NCBI GenBank assembly: GCA_963785065.1
Contig: CAWATX010000001.1
Coordinates: 124,001 to 188,000 of the forward strand
Direction of reading: 5' to 3'
Source of the DNA: CAVSRC01 sp963785065
Lineage (GTDB): Bacteria; Pseudomonadota; Alphaproteobacteria; Rhizobiales; Kaistiaceae
Length of the DNA: 64,000 nucleotides
Of this stretch, positions 27,264-35,926 are shown piece after piece; the first letter of the stretch is position 1, and each line of letters begins with the position of its first letter. The notes beneath the pieces were generated by a model, which saw only the letters and a list, made by a program, of their open reading frames with translations, did not search any database and was not told the DNA's origin. The translations under genes and the position numbers were made by a program.

Positions 27264-28094
27264 TCAAACCTCATGCGGACGCGCGCCCCACGCCGGGTGG
27301 ATCTCGGCAAGCCCGGCGCCGTCGCGCAGGATACGTTCCACGTCAGACAGATAGGTGCCGCCACTGGCGCCGTGAAGGACAAGGGCGGGAGACAAGCGCG
27401 CGGGCGCACGGCTGCCCTTGCTGGCGCCGATGAGAATGCGGTGGGCGGGCTCGTCCGACCGCGGTTGGACAGGCAGGATGTTGAGCCCGCCAAAGCGGCC
27501 GCCGAGTGCACTGAGCAGTGCGGCGATGCCGTCGGCGCGGAAGATGACGATCAGCCGCCCGCCGGGCTTGAGCACCGAGGCGGCTGTGCGGAACCAGAGG
27601 TCGAGGCCGCCCTTGCCCTGAATATGGGCGGCGGCGCGCGCCATATCTGGCGGCGCCGTGGTGGTTGCCGGCACATGGAAGGGCGGATTGGTGATGACCG
27701 CATCGGCCATTGCGCGGGCAAGCCCCGCCGCCGCACGGGCTGCTTCCGGCGCCGTGATGTCGGCTGCCACCACCGACACGCGCCCGGCGAAGGTCCGGTT
27801 GGCCGGCCGCGCCAGCGCGGCGCCGGCGCAGGCAAGCGCCTCGGCGTCGCGCTCGGCCAGCACCACACGCGCCGCGGCACAGCGCGCCGCCGCCACCATG
27901 CCGGCAACGCCGACGCCGGCGCCCAGATCGACGATCGTGCCGGCAAAGTCGGGGGCAAGGGCAGCGCCGAGGAGGACCGCTTCCAGCCCCGAGCGGTGAT
28001 GGCCGCGCGCCGGCTGCACCGCCTCCACGCGGCCGCCGATGAAGGCATCGACGGTGGTCGTCGGTCCGCCGGCCTCGGCGACGCTCGCCCTCAT
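27264..28094 (-). CDS. trmN6: tRNA (adenine-N6)-methyltransferase-like (TrmN6)
   Basis: A 276-residue SAM-dependent methyltransferase of the COG4123 group, which methylates A37 of tRNA-Val in Escherichia coli. The SAM-binding motif I is VDLGAGVGVAGMVAAAR and the catalytic motif IV is NPPFHVP, as expected for N6-adenine methylation. The extreme N-terminus (TTTVDAFIGGRVEAVQP) is typical of the family. It overlaps the DUF2007 stop by four bases, so they are coupled. The tRNA target is inferred from the family. Confidence 0.85.
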   Translation of the reverse strand: MRASVAEAGGPTTTVDAFIGGRVEAVQPARGHHRSGLEAVLLGAALAPDFAGTIVDLGAGVGVAGMVAAARCAAARVVLAERDAEALACAGAALARPANRTFAGRVSVVAADITAPEAARAAAGLARAMADAVITNPPFHVPATTTAPPDMARAAAHIQGKGGLDLWFRTAASVLKPGGRLIVIFRADGIAALLSALGGRFGGLNILPVQPRSDEPAHRILIGASKGSRAPARLSPALVLHGASGGTYLSDVERILRDGAGLAEIHPAWGARPHEV

Positions 28095-28324
28095 CCCGAC
28101 CTCGGCTTCTCCAGCTCGGCCCCGATCCCGGCATCGCGCACAATGGTGCGGGCAGCTTCGAGCCGGTCGCCGGGGACCAGCATGCGGCGCGGTATCACAC
28201 CCAGCGAGCCCTCGACGACGCTCATGTTCTGGTCGAGGACGAGAACCTCGATGCCGGCATCGCGCATGAGCGCCTCAACGTAGGAGATCAGGACGAGGTC
28301 GTTCGTCCGCAGCAGTTCTTCCAT
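28091..28324 (-). CDS. DUF2007 family protein
   Basis: A small DUF2007 protein of 77 residues from the ATG at 28324. It starts MEELLRTNDLVLISYVEALM, continues with a predicted strand-helix-strand around DQNMSVVEGSLGVIPRRMLV, and ends with a Glu/Lys-rich tail. The family is a putative regulatory or signal-transducing unit of unknown function, often associated with methyltransferases. The stop codon overlaps the TrmN6 start (ATGA), and a broken second copy lies just upstream. Confidence 0.85.
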   Translation of the reverse strand: MEELLRTNDLVLISYVEALMRDAGIEVLVLDQNMSVVEGSLGVIPRRMLVPGDRLEAARTIVRDAGIGAELEKPRSG

Positions 28325-28351
28325 CCGCTCTCGCGCCACCTTTGTCTCGCG

Positions 28352-28565
28352 CTACGGCAATTCCTTGCCGAGGTCGGCCTCAAACATCAGGCGCCGGGCC
28401 TCGTCGACCGACGCCCCGGCAACCAGGATGCGGTGCGGCATCATGCCGACCGGCATCATCATGTTCATAGCCTCATCGACCACCAGCGTCTCTAGGCCGC
28501 CATCGCGCACCACCGCCGGCGAAAGAAGTTAGCACCAAGCCCTTGGTTCTAAATAGTTCTTCCAT
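28352..28565 (-). pseudogene. Frameshifted second DUF2007 copy
   Basis: A degraded paralogue of the gene at 28091. It begins MEELFRTKGLVLTSF in one frame and then needs a shift near the TTCTTTCGCC stretch to continue as VVRDGGLETLVVDEAMNM, HRILVAGASVDEARRLMFEA and a short end. The total length of 214 bases is not a multiple of three, consistent with a net +1 or -2 change, and the original frame meets a stop after 23 residues. It was probably formed by tandem duplication of the neighbouring gene. A sequencing error cannot be excluded. Confidence 0.75.
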
Positions 28566-28706
28566 TACCTGCCCTGCCGCCGCGGGTCGTTTGGAACCGG
28601 TTGCAACGATAGGAGGCCGCTTCGCGCTGCACAATCACCGCGGTGCCCTTGTTCCGCCACCTCCCCTTCCCTAATCTCCCGGGAGATCAAACCGCGGAGT
28701 CACTGC

Positions 28707-29726
28707 GTGGGTGTCGTCATCGCCCTCGACGAGGGCAAGAAAAGGCCAAGTGCGAGCATCGAACCGCTGGTGCGGCTGACGCACGAGGCCATGTCCCAGG
28801 TCAATGAGATCATCCTTTCGCGCGCCGGCTCGCAGGTCGAGCTGATCCCCGAGATCGCGCGCCACCTGATCGATTCGGGCGGCAAGCGGCTGCGGCCCAT
28901 GCTGACGGTGGCGGCCTCGGAGATGTGCGGGCACCGCGGCGACGGCCGGGTGAAGCTCGCGGCGGCGGTCGAGTTCATGCACACGGCCACGCTGCTCCAC
29001 GACGACGTGGTCGACGAAAGCGACATGCGGCGCGGCAAGGCCGCCGCGCGCATGGTGTGGGGCAATCAGGCCTCGGTGCTGGTCGGCGACTATCTGCTCG
29101 GCCAGGCGTTCAAGATGATGGTCGAAGTCGGCTCGCTCGACGCGCTCGACATTCTCTCGAGCGCTGCCGCGGTCATCGCCGAGGGCGAGGTCATGCAGCT
29201 CGACGCGGCCAAGAACACCGCCACCACGGAAGACGAATATCTCGCCGTGATCCGGTCGAAGACCGCGGCGCTGTTCTCGGCGGCGGCCGAAGTCGGCCCG
29301 GTGCTCGGCGGCCGGCCGAAGAGCGAACGCGCCGCCTTCCGCTCCTACGGCACCAATCTCGGCCTCGCCTTCCAGCTCGTCGACGATGCGCTCGACTATG
29401 GCGGCAATTCGCTGGAGCTCGGCAAGCGGGTCGGTGACGATTTCCGCGAGGGCAAGATCACGCTGCCGGTGGTGCTCTCCTACCGGCGCGGAACCGATGC
29501 CGACCGGGCCTTCTGGAAGCGGGTGCTGGAGAACGGCGACATCGCCGACGAGGACCTGGAACACGCCATCCAGCTGATGCGCGGCCAGAATGCCATTCGG
29601 GACACAATCGAGCGGGCACAGCACTTCGGCGCGGTCGCTCGCGACGCGCTGGCGCCGTTTCCCGATACGCCCCATAAATCTGCCCTTATCGAGGCGGTAG
29701 ATTTCTGCATAGGCCGGGTCAACTAG
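28707..29726 (+). CDS. ispB: Octaprenyl/polyprenyl diphosphate synthase
   Basis: A trans-prenyltransferase that extends farnesyl diphosphate to a long-chain polyprenyl diphosphate, the side chain of ubiquinone. Both aspartate-rich motifs are present: the first as DDVVDESDMRRGK (Asp99-Asp103) and the second as DDALDYGG (Asp226-Asp230). The GTG start at 28707 gives 339 residues, the typical size. It is transcribed away from the DUF2007 run. Chain length (octa- or decaprenyl) cannot be set from sequence alone; rhizobia usually make ubiquinone-10. Confidence 0.92.
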   Translation: MGVVIALDEGKKRPSASIEPLVRLTHEAMSQVNEIILSRAGSQVELIPEIARHLIDSGGKRLRPMLTVAASEMCGHRGDGRVKLAAAVEFMHTATLLHDDVVDESDMRRGKAAARMVWGNQASVLVGDYLLGQAFKMMVEVGSLDALDILSSAAAVIAEGEVMQLDAAKNTATTEDEYLAVIRSKTAALFSAAAEVGPVLGGRPKSERAAFRSYGTNLGLAFQLVDDALDYGGNSLELGKRVGDDFREGKITLPVVLSYRRGTDADRAFWKRVLENGDIADEDLEHAIQLMRGQNAIRDTIERAQHFGAVARDALAPFPDTPHKSALIEAVDFCIGRVN

Positions 29727-29819
29727 ATCCGGTCCGCCTTCGCTTGCGGCGCCGGCACGAAACCGTCATCCTGTGGCCGGGCGTCGAACAGGTAAATCTG
29801 CACAGTTTGTCGAGGGTTC

Positions 29820-31841
29820 ATGATCCTGCCGAACCGACTCAGCATCGGCCTCTTCGCCCTGATGGGCCTCGCCGCGGGGACCTCCGCGGCAATGGCCACC
29901 ACCGCCGAGAACGCCATGCCACCGACGCTTGCCGGCAGCTTTCTCGCCGCACGCAGCGCCGATGTGGCCAAGGACATCGGTGCCGCCGCCACCTTCTACA
30001 GCGACGCGCTCGCCGACGACCCACAGAACCCAACGCTGCTTGAGCGCACCGTCATTCTCGACGCGGCCAACGGCAACATCGAGCCGGCCTTCGATCCGGC
30101 TCGGCGGCTGATCAAGATCGACAGCGCCAACCCGATCGCGCGGCTGGTCCTGGCGATCCATTCGGCCAAGACGCACGACTACGCCGCCGTCGCCGGCGAG
30201 CTTGCCAACGTCTCCAAGGCGCCGCTGGCCACCCTCACGGTCGGACTGATCGATGGCTGGTCGGATTTTGCCCTCGGCAAGGTCGACGAGGGGCTGAAGG
30301 TGATCGACGCCCTCAACGGACCGAGCTGGTACGGCATCTTCAAGGACTACCACCACGCCCTCCTCCTCGACGCGGCCGGGCGCACGGCCGAGGCCGCGGT
30401 CACCATCACCAAGGCCTACAACACCAATTCCTCGGCACTCAGGGTGGTGGAAGGCTATGCCCGCATCATGGCGCGCAACGGCAAGCCCGACGCGGCCCTC
30501 AAGGCGCTGAGCGATTTCGCCAACACCTCGCCGCTGCATCCGGCGCTCAAGGAGCTCACCGACGACATCCGCGCCGGCAGGCCGATCGCGCCTGTCGCGG
30601 CCAACGCCGACGAAGGCATCGCCGAGGCGCTCTACGGGCTGGGCTCGGCCATCGGCAGCGACGGCGGACCGGAACTGCCGATCGCCTATCTGCAACTGGC
30701 GATCTATCTCCACCCGACGCTGTATCTGGCCGACATGGCGATCGGCGACGTGCTGGAATCGGCCTCGCGCTGCGACGAGGCGATTGTTGCCTATGAGCGC
30801 ATTCCGGAGAAGCTGGCGGTGCGCCGCAATGCCGATCTGCAGATTGCCGCGTGCCTGCAGGACATCGGCAAGCCGGACAAGGCCGTGCGCTATGTCGAGC
30901 GCGTGCTCAACGCCGATCCGAGCGACATCCAGGCGGCGGTCATGCTCGGCGACATCTACCGGGCGCTCGACGAATTCGCCAAGGCCGCGGACGCCTATAG
31001 CCGCGGCATCGCGGCGATCAAGCAGGAGACGGCGGACGACTGGCGCATCTACTACTATCGTGGCGTCGCGCTGGAGCGCAGCAACCAGTGGCCGAAGGCG
31101 GAAGCCGACTTCCAGCACGCCCTCAAGCTCAGCCCCGGCCAGGCATCGGTGCTCAACTATCTGGGCTATTCCTGGGTGGACAAGGGCATCAACCTCGATC
31201 AGGCGATGACCATGATCAAGCAGGCGGTCGATGCGCGGCCGAATGACGGTTACATCGTCGACAGCCTCGGCTGGGCCTATTACCGGCTGCATCGCTACAA
31301 GGATGCGGTCAAGACGCTGGAGCGCGCCATCGAGCTCAGACCTGAGGACTCGACCATCAACGACCATCTCGGCGATGCCTATTGGCAGGCGGGCCGCAAG
31401 CTCGAAGCCACCTTCCAGTGGAACCACGCCAAGGACATGAACCCGGAGAAGGGCCAGCTGCCGCTGATCCTGGCCAAGCTGAAGCACGGGCTGCCGAGCA
31501 CCGGCGGCGCGACCGCGGCTCAGGCGCAAGCGCCGGCGACCACCGACCAGGCGCCGGCGGCACCGACAGCGCCAGCGGCACCGGCAGCGCCAGCAGCGCC
31601 AGCGGCACCACCAGCAGCGGCAGCGCCTGCCGCACCGGCAGCGCCGGCGGCTGACAGCGCGTCCCCCAAGACGGTTACCGTCGGCAAGGGCGACAGCCTG
31701 TGGACCATCGCCGCCAAGATCTATGGCAATGCCGACGAGATGTATCTGCACCTTTTCGAGGCCAACAAGGACCAGATCAGCAATCCCAATCTTATCTTTC
31801 CTGGCATGACCCTGAAGCTGCCCGCTCCGGCGACGCCATAA
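29820..31841 (+). CDS. TPR-repeat protein with C-terminal LysM domain
   Basis: A 673-residue exported protein. It begins with a signal peptide (about residues 1-27) and has many TPR helices from about residue 40 to 560; the best-formed units include YLGYSWVDKGINLDQAMTMI and the region around DSLGWAYYRLHRYKDAVKTL. An Ala-Pro-rich linker covers about 565-620, and the C-terminus (about 622-670) is a LysM domain starting TVGKGDSLWTIAAKIYG and ending NLIFPGMTLKLP. LysM binds peptidoglycan, so the protein may anchor TPR-mediated complexes to the wall. It lies just upstream of ispE with a gap of 29 bases. Confidence 0.85.
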   Translation: MILPNRLSIGLFALMGLAAGTSAAMATTAENAMPPTLAGSFLAARSADVAKDIGAAATFYSDALADDPQNPTLLERTVILDAANGNIEPAFDPARRLIKIDSANPIARLVLAIHSAKTHDYAAVAGELANVSKAPLATLTVGLIDGWSDFALGKVDEGLKVIDALNGPSWYGIFKDYHHALLLDAAGRTAEAAVTITKAYNTNSSALRVVEGYARIMARNGKPDAALKALSDFANTSPLHPALKELTDDIRAGRPIAPVAANADEGIAEALYGLGSAIGSDGGPELPIAYLQLAIYLHPTLYLADMAIGDVLESASRCDEAIVAYERIPEKLAVRRNADLQIAACLQDIGKPDKAVRYVERVLNADPSDIQAAVMLGDIYRALDEFAKAADAYSRGIAAIKQETADDWRIYYYRGVALERSNQWPKAEADFQHALKLSPGQASVLNYLGYSWVDKGINLDQAMTMIKQAVDARPNDGYIVDSLGWAYYRLHRYKDAVKTLERAIELRPEDSTINDHLGDAYWQAGRKLEATFQWNHAKDMNPEKGQLPLILAKLKHGLPSTGGATAAQAQAPATTDQAPAAPTAPAAPAAPAAPAAPPAAAAPAAPAAPAADSASPKTVTVGKGDSLWTIAAKIYGNADEMYLHLFEANKDQISNPNLIFPGMTLKLPAPATP

Positions 31842-31870
31842 GCCGGAGGCCGGGGGCCGGGGGGCCAGTC

Positions 31871-32794
31871 ATGGATCCGGTTGCAAAAGCATTCGAACAG
31901 GCAACCGACGCCGGCAATGCCGAGCTGGCGCCCGCCAAGATCAACTTGGCGCTCCATGTCGGCGCGGAACGCCCGGACGGCTATCACAACCTGGAAAGCC
32001 TGGTGGTGTTTGCCGCTGTCGCCGATGTGGTGACCGCCCGGCCGGCACGCGATGCCGCGGTGATCACGCTCGACGTTGGCGGTCCTTTTGCCGCCTCGCT
32101 GGAAGAGGCTACGAACGCTACCGAAAACCTCGTGCTGCGCGCCAGCGACGTGCTCGCCGTGCATGCCGGGCAGCGCGCCAAGGCAGTGCATCTCAGCCTC
32201 ACCAAGCGAATTCCTGTCGCCGCCGGACTGGGCGGCGGCTCGGCGGATGCCGCCGCAACGCTGAGGCTGCTCAACCGTATCTGGAACCTCGGGCTCAAGC
32301 CGGAGGCGCTGAGCGACATCGGCGTCACGCTCGGCGCCGACGTGCCGATGTGCCTCGCCTCAGAACCGCTCGTCGCCCGCGGCATCGGCGAGAAGCTGAC
32401 GCCGGCAAAAGGCATCCCGGCGCTGGCGGTGGTGCTCGCCAACCCCGGCATCTCGATGCCGACGGCGGCGGTCTTCGCCGGGCTCGGCAAGGAAGAGCGC
32501 ACGCCGCTTCCCGCCTTGCCGGCGCGCTTCAAGACGACGCTCGACCTCGTGTTCTGGCTGAGGCAGACGCGCAACGACCTGATCGATCCGGCACGGGTGG
32601 TCACGCGCACGGCGGTGGCCGCTGCCAAGGCGCTCGCCGACGATCGCGATTGCCTGTTCGCCCGCATGTCGGGTTCCGGCGCCACCGCCTTCGGCATATT
32701 CATCAACCAGGCGGCGGCCGAACGCGCCGCAGAGCGCCTGAGCGCGGCCAAGCCTCACTGGTGGGTCGCTGCGACGACGACCGGGGGCTCGTGA
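31871..32794 (+). CDS. ispE: 4-diphosphocytidyl-2-C-methyl-D-erythritol kinase
   Basis: GHMP kinase of the MEP isoprenoid pathway that phosphorylates CDP-methylerythritol. The ATG at 31871 gives 307 residues. The substrate-side LAPAKINLALHVGAERPDGYH is at the N-terminus, the ATP loop PVAAGLGGGSADAAATLRLL in the centre, and the C-terminal RMSGSGATAFGIF motif closes the active site. It lies between the TPR-LysM gene and moaB, and the polyprenyl synthase gene is nearby, but the pathway link to those is only loose. Confidence 0.95.
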   Translation: MDPVAKAFEQATDAGNAELAPAKINLALHVGAERPDGYHNLESLVVFAAVADVVTARPARDAAVITLDVGGPFAASLEEATNATENLVLRASDVLAVHAGQRAKAVHLSLTKRIPVAAGLGGGSADAAATLRLLNRIWNLGLKPEALSDIGVTLGADVPMCLASEPLVARGIGEKLTPAKGIPALAVVLANPGISMPTAAVFAGLGKEERTPLPALPARFKTTLDLVFWLRQTRNDLIDPARVVTRTAVAAAKALADDRDCLFARMSGSGATAFGIFINQAAAERAAERLSAAKPHWWVAATTTGGS

Positions 32795-32816
32795 ACCGGC
32801 AAGAACTGGAGCGCAC

Positions 32817-33371
32817 ATGGCCGACGACAAGCCGTTCATTCCCGTAAGCTTCGTGGTGCTGACCGTCTCCGACAGCCGCACGCTCGCCGACGACCGCTCG
32901 GGCACAACGCTGGCCGAGCGCATTGCGGCAGCCGGGCACAAACTGGCTGACCGTCAGATCGTCAAGGACGACATCCGCAAGATCCGCGGCATTTTGCGCC
33001 AGTGGATCGCCGACCCCGCCATCGACGCCGTCATCACCACCGGCGGCACCGGCTTCACCGGCCGCGACGTGACGCCGGAGGCAGCCGAGCCGCTGTTCGA
33101 GAAGCGCATGGACGGCTTCTCGATCGTCTTTCACCGGCTGAGCTACGACAAGATCGGCACCTCGACGATCCAGTCGCGGGCGACCGCGGGACTGGCCAAC
33201 GGCACCTTCATCTTCTGCCTGCCGGGATCGCCAGGCGCCTGCCGCGACGCCTGGGATGGAATCCTCGTCAAGCAGTTCGACTATCGTCAGCCGCCGTGCA
33301 ACTTCGTCGAGATCATGCCGCGCCTCGACGAACACCTGAAACGGTCGAAGCTTCGGAAGCCGGCAAGCTAG
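32817..33371 (+). CDS. moaB: Molybdenum cofactor biosynthesis protein MoaB
   Basis: A MoaB/MogA-family protein that adenylylates molybdopterin in the final steps of molybdenum cofactor synthesis. The 184 residues include FVVLTVSDSRTLADDRSG, the conserved VITTGGTGFTGRDVTPEA loop, and GSPGACRDAWDGIL near the C-terminus. The length fits MoaB. The start is 22 bases after the ispE stop. Its 3' end overlaps the convergent glycosyltransferase gene by about 59 bases, which could allow antisense interference. Confidence 0.93.
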   Translation: MADDKPFIPVSFVVLTVSDSRTLADDRSGTTLAERIAAAGHKLADRQIVKDDIRKIRGILRQWIADPAIDAVITTGGTGFTGRDVTPEAAEPLFEKRMDGFSIVFHRLSYDKIGTSTIQSRATAGLANGTFIFCLPGSPGACRDAWDGILVKQFDYRQPPCNFVEIMPRLDEHLKRSKLRKPAS

Positions 33372-33828
33372 AGCGCGCGGTCTCCGCCAGCCAGGCGGTC
33401 TTGGCCACCAGACGGGCCGTGGCGCCGCCGCGGATCATGCCCATCAGCCAGGCGAACGGACCGGAGGCCAGTCGTCCGCCGCGGAAGGTCGCCGAGCGCT
33501 TCTGCGCCCGGCCGCCGGTGAGCGCCCGGTCGATGAAGTCCATCGCCTCGGCCTGCCATTCGGGCTGGAAGATGTGCGCGGCGGGCGTGAACAGCAGCCA
33601 GTCGCCACGCGCCTGCTCGACCGCCGCCAGCCGCGCGTCGCTGTGGCCGGCAGCATCGATGATGGTGCAGCCGGCGGCATCGGCGACCGTGCGCGTGCCG
33701 TCGTCGGAGCCGTGATCGATGACGACGACGTCGCGGATGACGCCCTCGGTCGCCGCCGGCACCAGCGCGGCAAGCGCATGGGCGAGGCTGACCTCCTCGT
33801 TCCGGGTCTCGAAGATCGCCGTGATCAT
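33313..33828 (-). CDS. Small family 2-type glycosyltransferase
   Basis: A 171-residue glycosyltransferase-like protein from the ATG at 33828. It starts with MITAIFETRNEEVSLAHALA and has a VVVIDHGSDDGTRTVADAAG strand-loop typical of the nucleotide-sugar fold, so family 2 is likely. The frame is open further upstream to 33981, but the ATG pair at 33840 and 33828 is preferred. It is shorter than most GT2 enzymes, and its acceptor is unknown. The 3' end overlaps moaB on the other strand. Confidence 0.7.
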   Translation of the reverse strand: MITAIFETRNEEVSLAHALAALVPAATEGVIRDVVVIDHGSDDGTRTVADAAGCTIIDAAGHSDARLAAVEQARGDWLLFTPAAHIFQPEWQAEAMDFIDRALTGGRAQKRSATFRGGRLASGPFAWLMGMIRGGATARLVAKTAWLAETARSSLPASEASTVSGVRRGAA

Positions 33829-33899
33829 GCCGCCGTACATACGGCAGGCGGCCGGCCGGTTGCGACCGAAATTTCGCCGGCTCGCCGCATTTGAAAATC

Positions 33900-33914
33900 G
33901 TTCTTGATTTGTTC
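33900..33914 (+). promoter_or_regulatory. LexA (SOS) box
   Basis: GTTC at 33900-33903, seven bases, then GTTC at 33911-33914 matches exactly the alphaproteobacterial LexA box GTTC-N7-GTTC. It ends 25 bases before the start of the radical SAM gene, where a bound LexA would block transcription. It also lies 72 bases upstream of the divergent glycosyltransferase start. Regulation by LexA is inferred. Confidence 0.6.
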
Positions 33915-33939
33915 TAGTTACCGTACTAGGAATATTTTC

Positions 33940-35088
33940 ATGGAACAGCGCCCTTCCCGTATAGCCGCCGCCAGCGGTCACCCCGCCAACGATTTCGTCG
34001 GCGTCGGCATCGATCCGGCCCGCCGTCGCGGGCGCAGGGCTGAGAGCAACCGCTCGGGCCGCTTCGAGCCGCTCGCCCGCGAGGCGGTCGATGACGGCTG
34101 GGCATCGCTCGATCTCTTGCCGCCGCTGAAGACCGAGGTGCAGGAGGAGACGGCGCGTCAGATCATCACCCGCAACAGCTCACCCGACATCTCCTTCGAC
34201 CGCTCGATCAATCCCTATCGCGGCTGCGAGCACGGCTGTGCCTACTGCTTCGCCCGTCCGACCCACGCCTATATGGGCCTGTCGCCGGGGCTCGACTTCG
34301 AGACGCGGCTGTTCGCCAAGCCCAACGCGGCGCGACTCCTGGAGAAGGAACTGGCGCGACCCGGCTACCAGGTGCGCACCATGGCGATCGGTACCAATAC
34401 CGATCCCTATCAGCCGATCGAGCGGCGCTATCGCATCATGCGCGAGATCCTCGAGGTGCTCGACCGGACGAGCCATCCGGTCGGCATCGTCACCAAGTCG
34501 GCGCTGGTGACGCGCGATATCGACATCCTGTCGCGCATGGCGGAGCGCGGACTCGTCAAGGTGGCACTGTCGGTGACCACGCTTGACCGCAGACTGGCAC
34601 GCGCCATGGAGCCGCGGGCGGCGACGCCGGAGCGGCGGCTCGAGGCGCTGCGGCAGCTTTCCGCCGCGGGCGTGCCGACCACGGTGATGGTGGCGCCGGT
34701 AATCCCGGCGCTGAACGAGGCCGAGATCGAGCGCATCCTGGAAGCGGCAGCCGCGGCCGGCGTGCGCGAGGCGGGCTATGTGCTGCTCCGCCTGCCGCTG
34801 GAGGTGCGCGACATCTTCAAGGAATTCCTCGAGCGCGAATATCCCGACCGCGCCAAGCACGTCATGTCGGTGATCCGCTCCATGCGCGGCGGCAAGGATT
34901 ACGATGCGGAATGGGGCAAGCGCATGCGCGGCGACGGCCCCTATGCCTGGCAGATCGGCCGGCGCTTCGAGATCGCCGCTCAGCGGCTCGGCATCAACCG
35001 CGACAAGCGGCGCCTCAGAACCGACCTGTTCACCGCGCCCGGTTCCGAGCAGCAGCTCGACCTCTTCGCCGGCCAGAAGGCGGCCTGA
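33940..35088 (+). CDS. Radical SAM protein (PA0069/Rv2578c family)
   Basis: A 382-residue SPL-like radical SAM protein of the PA0069/Rv2578c family. The 4Fe-4S motif C96-x3-C100-x2-C103 is visible in YRGCEHGCAYCFARPTH. The TIM-barrel core follows with IGTNTDPYQPIERRY, VTKSALVTRDIDIL and VALSVTTLD, all typical of the group. A DNA-repair role is suggested by the family name and the SOS box upstream, but the substrate has not been established. The ATG at 33940 is preferred over the longer TTG at 33904, which lies inside the box. Confidence 0.85.
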   Translation: MEQRPSRIAAASGHPANDFVGVGIDPARRRGRRAESNRSGRFEPLAREAVDDGWASLDLLPPLKTEVQEETARQIITRNSSPDISFDRSINPYRGCEHGCAYCFARPTHAYMGLSPGLDFETRLFAKPNAARLLEKELARPGYQVRTMAIGTNTDPYQPIERRYRIMREILEVLDRTSHPVGIVTKSALVTRDIDILSRMAERGLVKVALSVTTLDRRLARAMEPRAATPERRLEALRQLSAAGVPTTVMVAPVIPALNEAEIERILEAAAAAGVREAGYVLLRLPLEVRDIFKEFLEREYPDRAKHVMSVIRSMRGGKDYDAEWGKRMRGDGPYAWQIGRRFEIAAQRLGINRDKRRLRTDLFTAPGSEQQLDLFAGQKAA

Positions 35089-35145
35089 GCGGCCGGTCGC
35101 TCAAGAGCGCTTGCGTGACGCCCTTGCCGGCGGCACGCTTCGCCG

Positions 35146-35796
35146 ATGCTGCAGAAATCTCCCGATTCGCCGGGCGCCCCCACCGACCGCTATGAGCGGC
35201 GGGCGAAACGCCGCGGCGCACGGCTGGTTGCCGGCGTCGACGAGGCCGGGCGCGGGCCGCTCGCCGGGCCGGTGGTGGTTGCCGCCGTCGCCTTCGCCGG
35301 CCGGCGCTATCCGGCCGGGCTCGACGATTCGAAGAAGCTCACCCATGCCCAGCGCGAACGCCTCTACGCGGTGATCCTGGACAGCGCCTTCGTGTCGATC
35401 GCCATCGCCAGCCGGGCGCGCATTGACCGCATGAACATCCTGCGCGCGTCCCTGTGGGCGATGAGCCGGGCGGTCGCCGGCCTGCCCGAGCCGCCCGATC
35501 ACGTTCTGGTCGACGGCAACATGGAGCCGCCCGGGCTCACCTGCCCCTGCGAGACCGTGATCGGCGGCGACGCCCTGTCCGTCTCGATCGCCGCCGCCTC
35601 GATCATTGCCAAGGTAACGCGCGACCGGCTGATGACTGCCGTGGGAATTGCCTTTCCCGATTACGGCTTCGAGCGGCACATGGGCTATTCGACGCCGGCC
35701 CATTTCGCCGCGTTGAAGGCACACGGCCCCTGCCCGCACCACCGGCAGAGCTTCGCGCCGGTGCGCGAACAGCAGCTTGACCTGGAGTTCGACTGA
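35146..35796 (+). CDS. rnhB: Ribonuclease HII
   Basis: Endonuclease that cleaves the RNA strand of RNA-DNA hybrids and single ribonucleotides in DNA. The 216 residues have GVDEAGRGPLAGPVVVAAV with catalytic Asp32 and Glu33. Further family segments are DDSKKLTHAQRERL, DHVLVDGN and VTRDRLM, which supply the remaining acidic residues. It lies 57 bases downstream of the radical SAM gene on the same strand, so the two may share a transcript. Confidence 0.97.
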   Translation: MLQKSPDSPGAPTDRYERRAKRRGARLVAGVDEAGRGPLAGPVVVAAVAFAGRRYPAGLDDSKKLTHAQRERLYAVILDSAFVSIAIASRARIDRMNILRASLWAMSRAVAGLPEPPDHVLVDGNMEPPGLTCPCETVIGGDALSVSIAAASIIAKVTRDRLMTAVGIAFPDYGFERHMGYSTPAHFAALKAHGPCPHHRQSFAPVREQQLDLEFD

Positions 35797-35814
35797 AGCG
35801 ACAGCGTCTTCCGG

Positions 35815-35916
35815 CCTCATGGTGAGGTGCGACCCCGGACTTGATCCGGGGGAGCCTCGAACCATGGGCCGCCCATCCTTCGAGGGCCGCCTCGCGGCGG
35901 CCACCTCAGGATGACG
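35815..35916. repeat. Dispersed palindromic repeat in the rnhB-atpF gap
   Basis: The convergent gap contains a composite repeat. It starts CCTCATGGTGAGG, has an inverted repeat CCCCGGA-CTTGA-TCCGGGG at 35833-35851, continues with GAGCCTCGAACCATG, and ends CCTCAGGATGACG. This pattern is a familiar interspersed repeat of Hyphomicrobiales chromosomes. It may form an RNA hairpin at the end of both transcripts. No other copy of the whole element is present in this window. Confidence 0.6.
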
Positions 35917-35926
35917 GCGGAAACGC

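Noticed and set aside
26430..28283. 617-codon open frame antisense to the S49, TrmN6 and DUF2007 genes
   Set aside because: It spans three real genes on the other strand and has no conserved domain.
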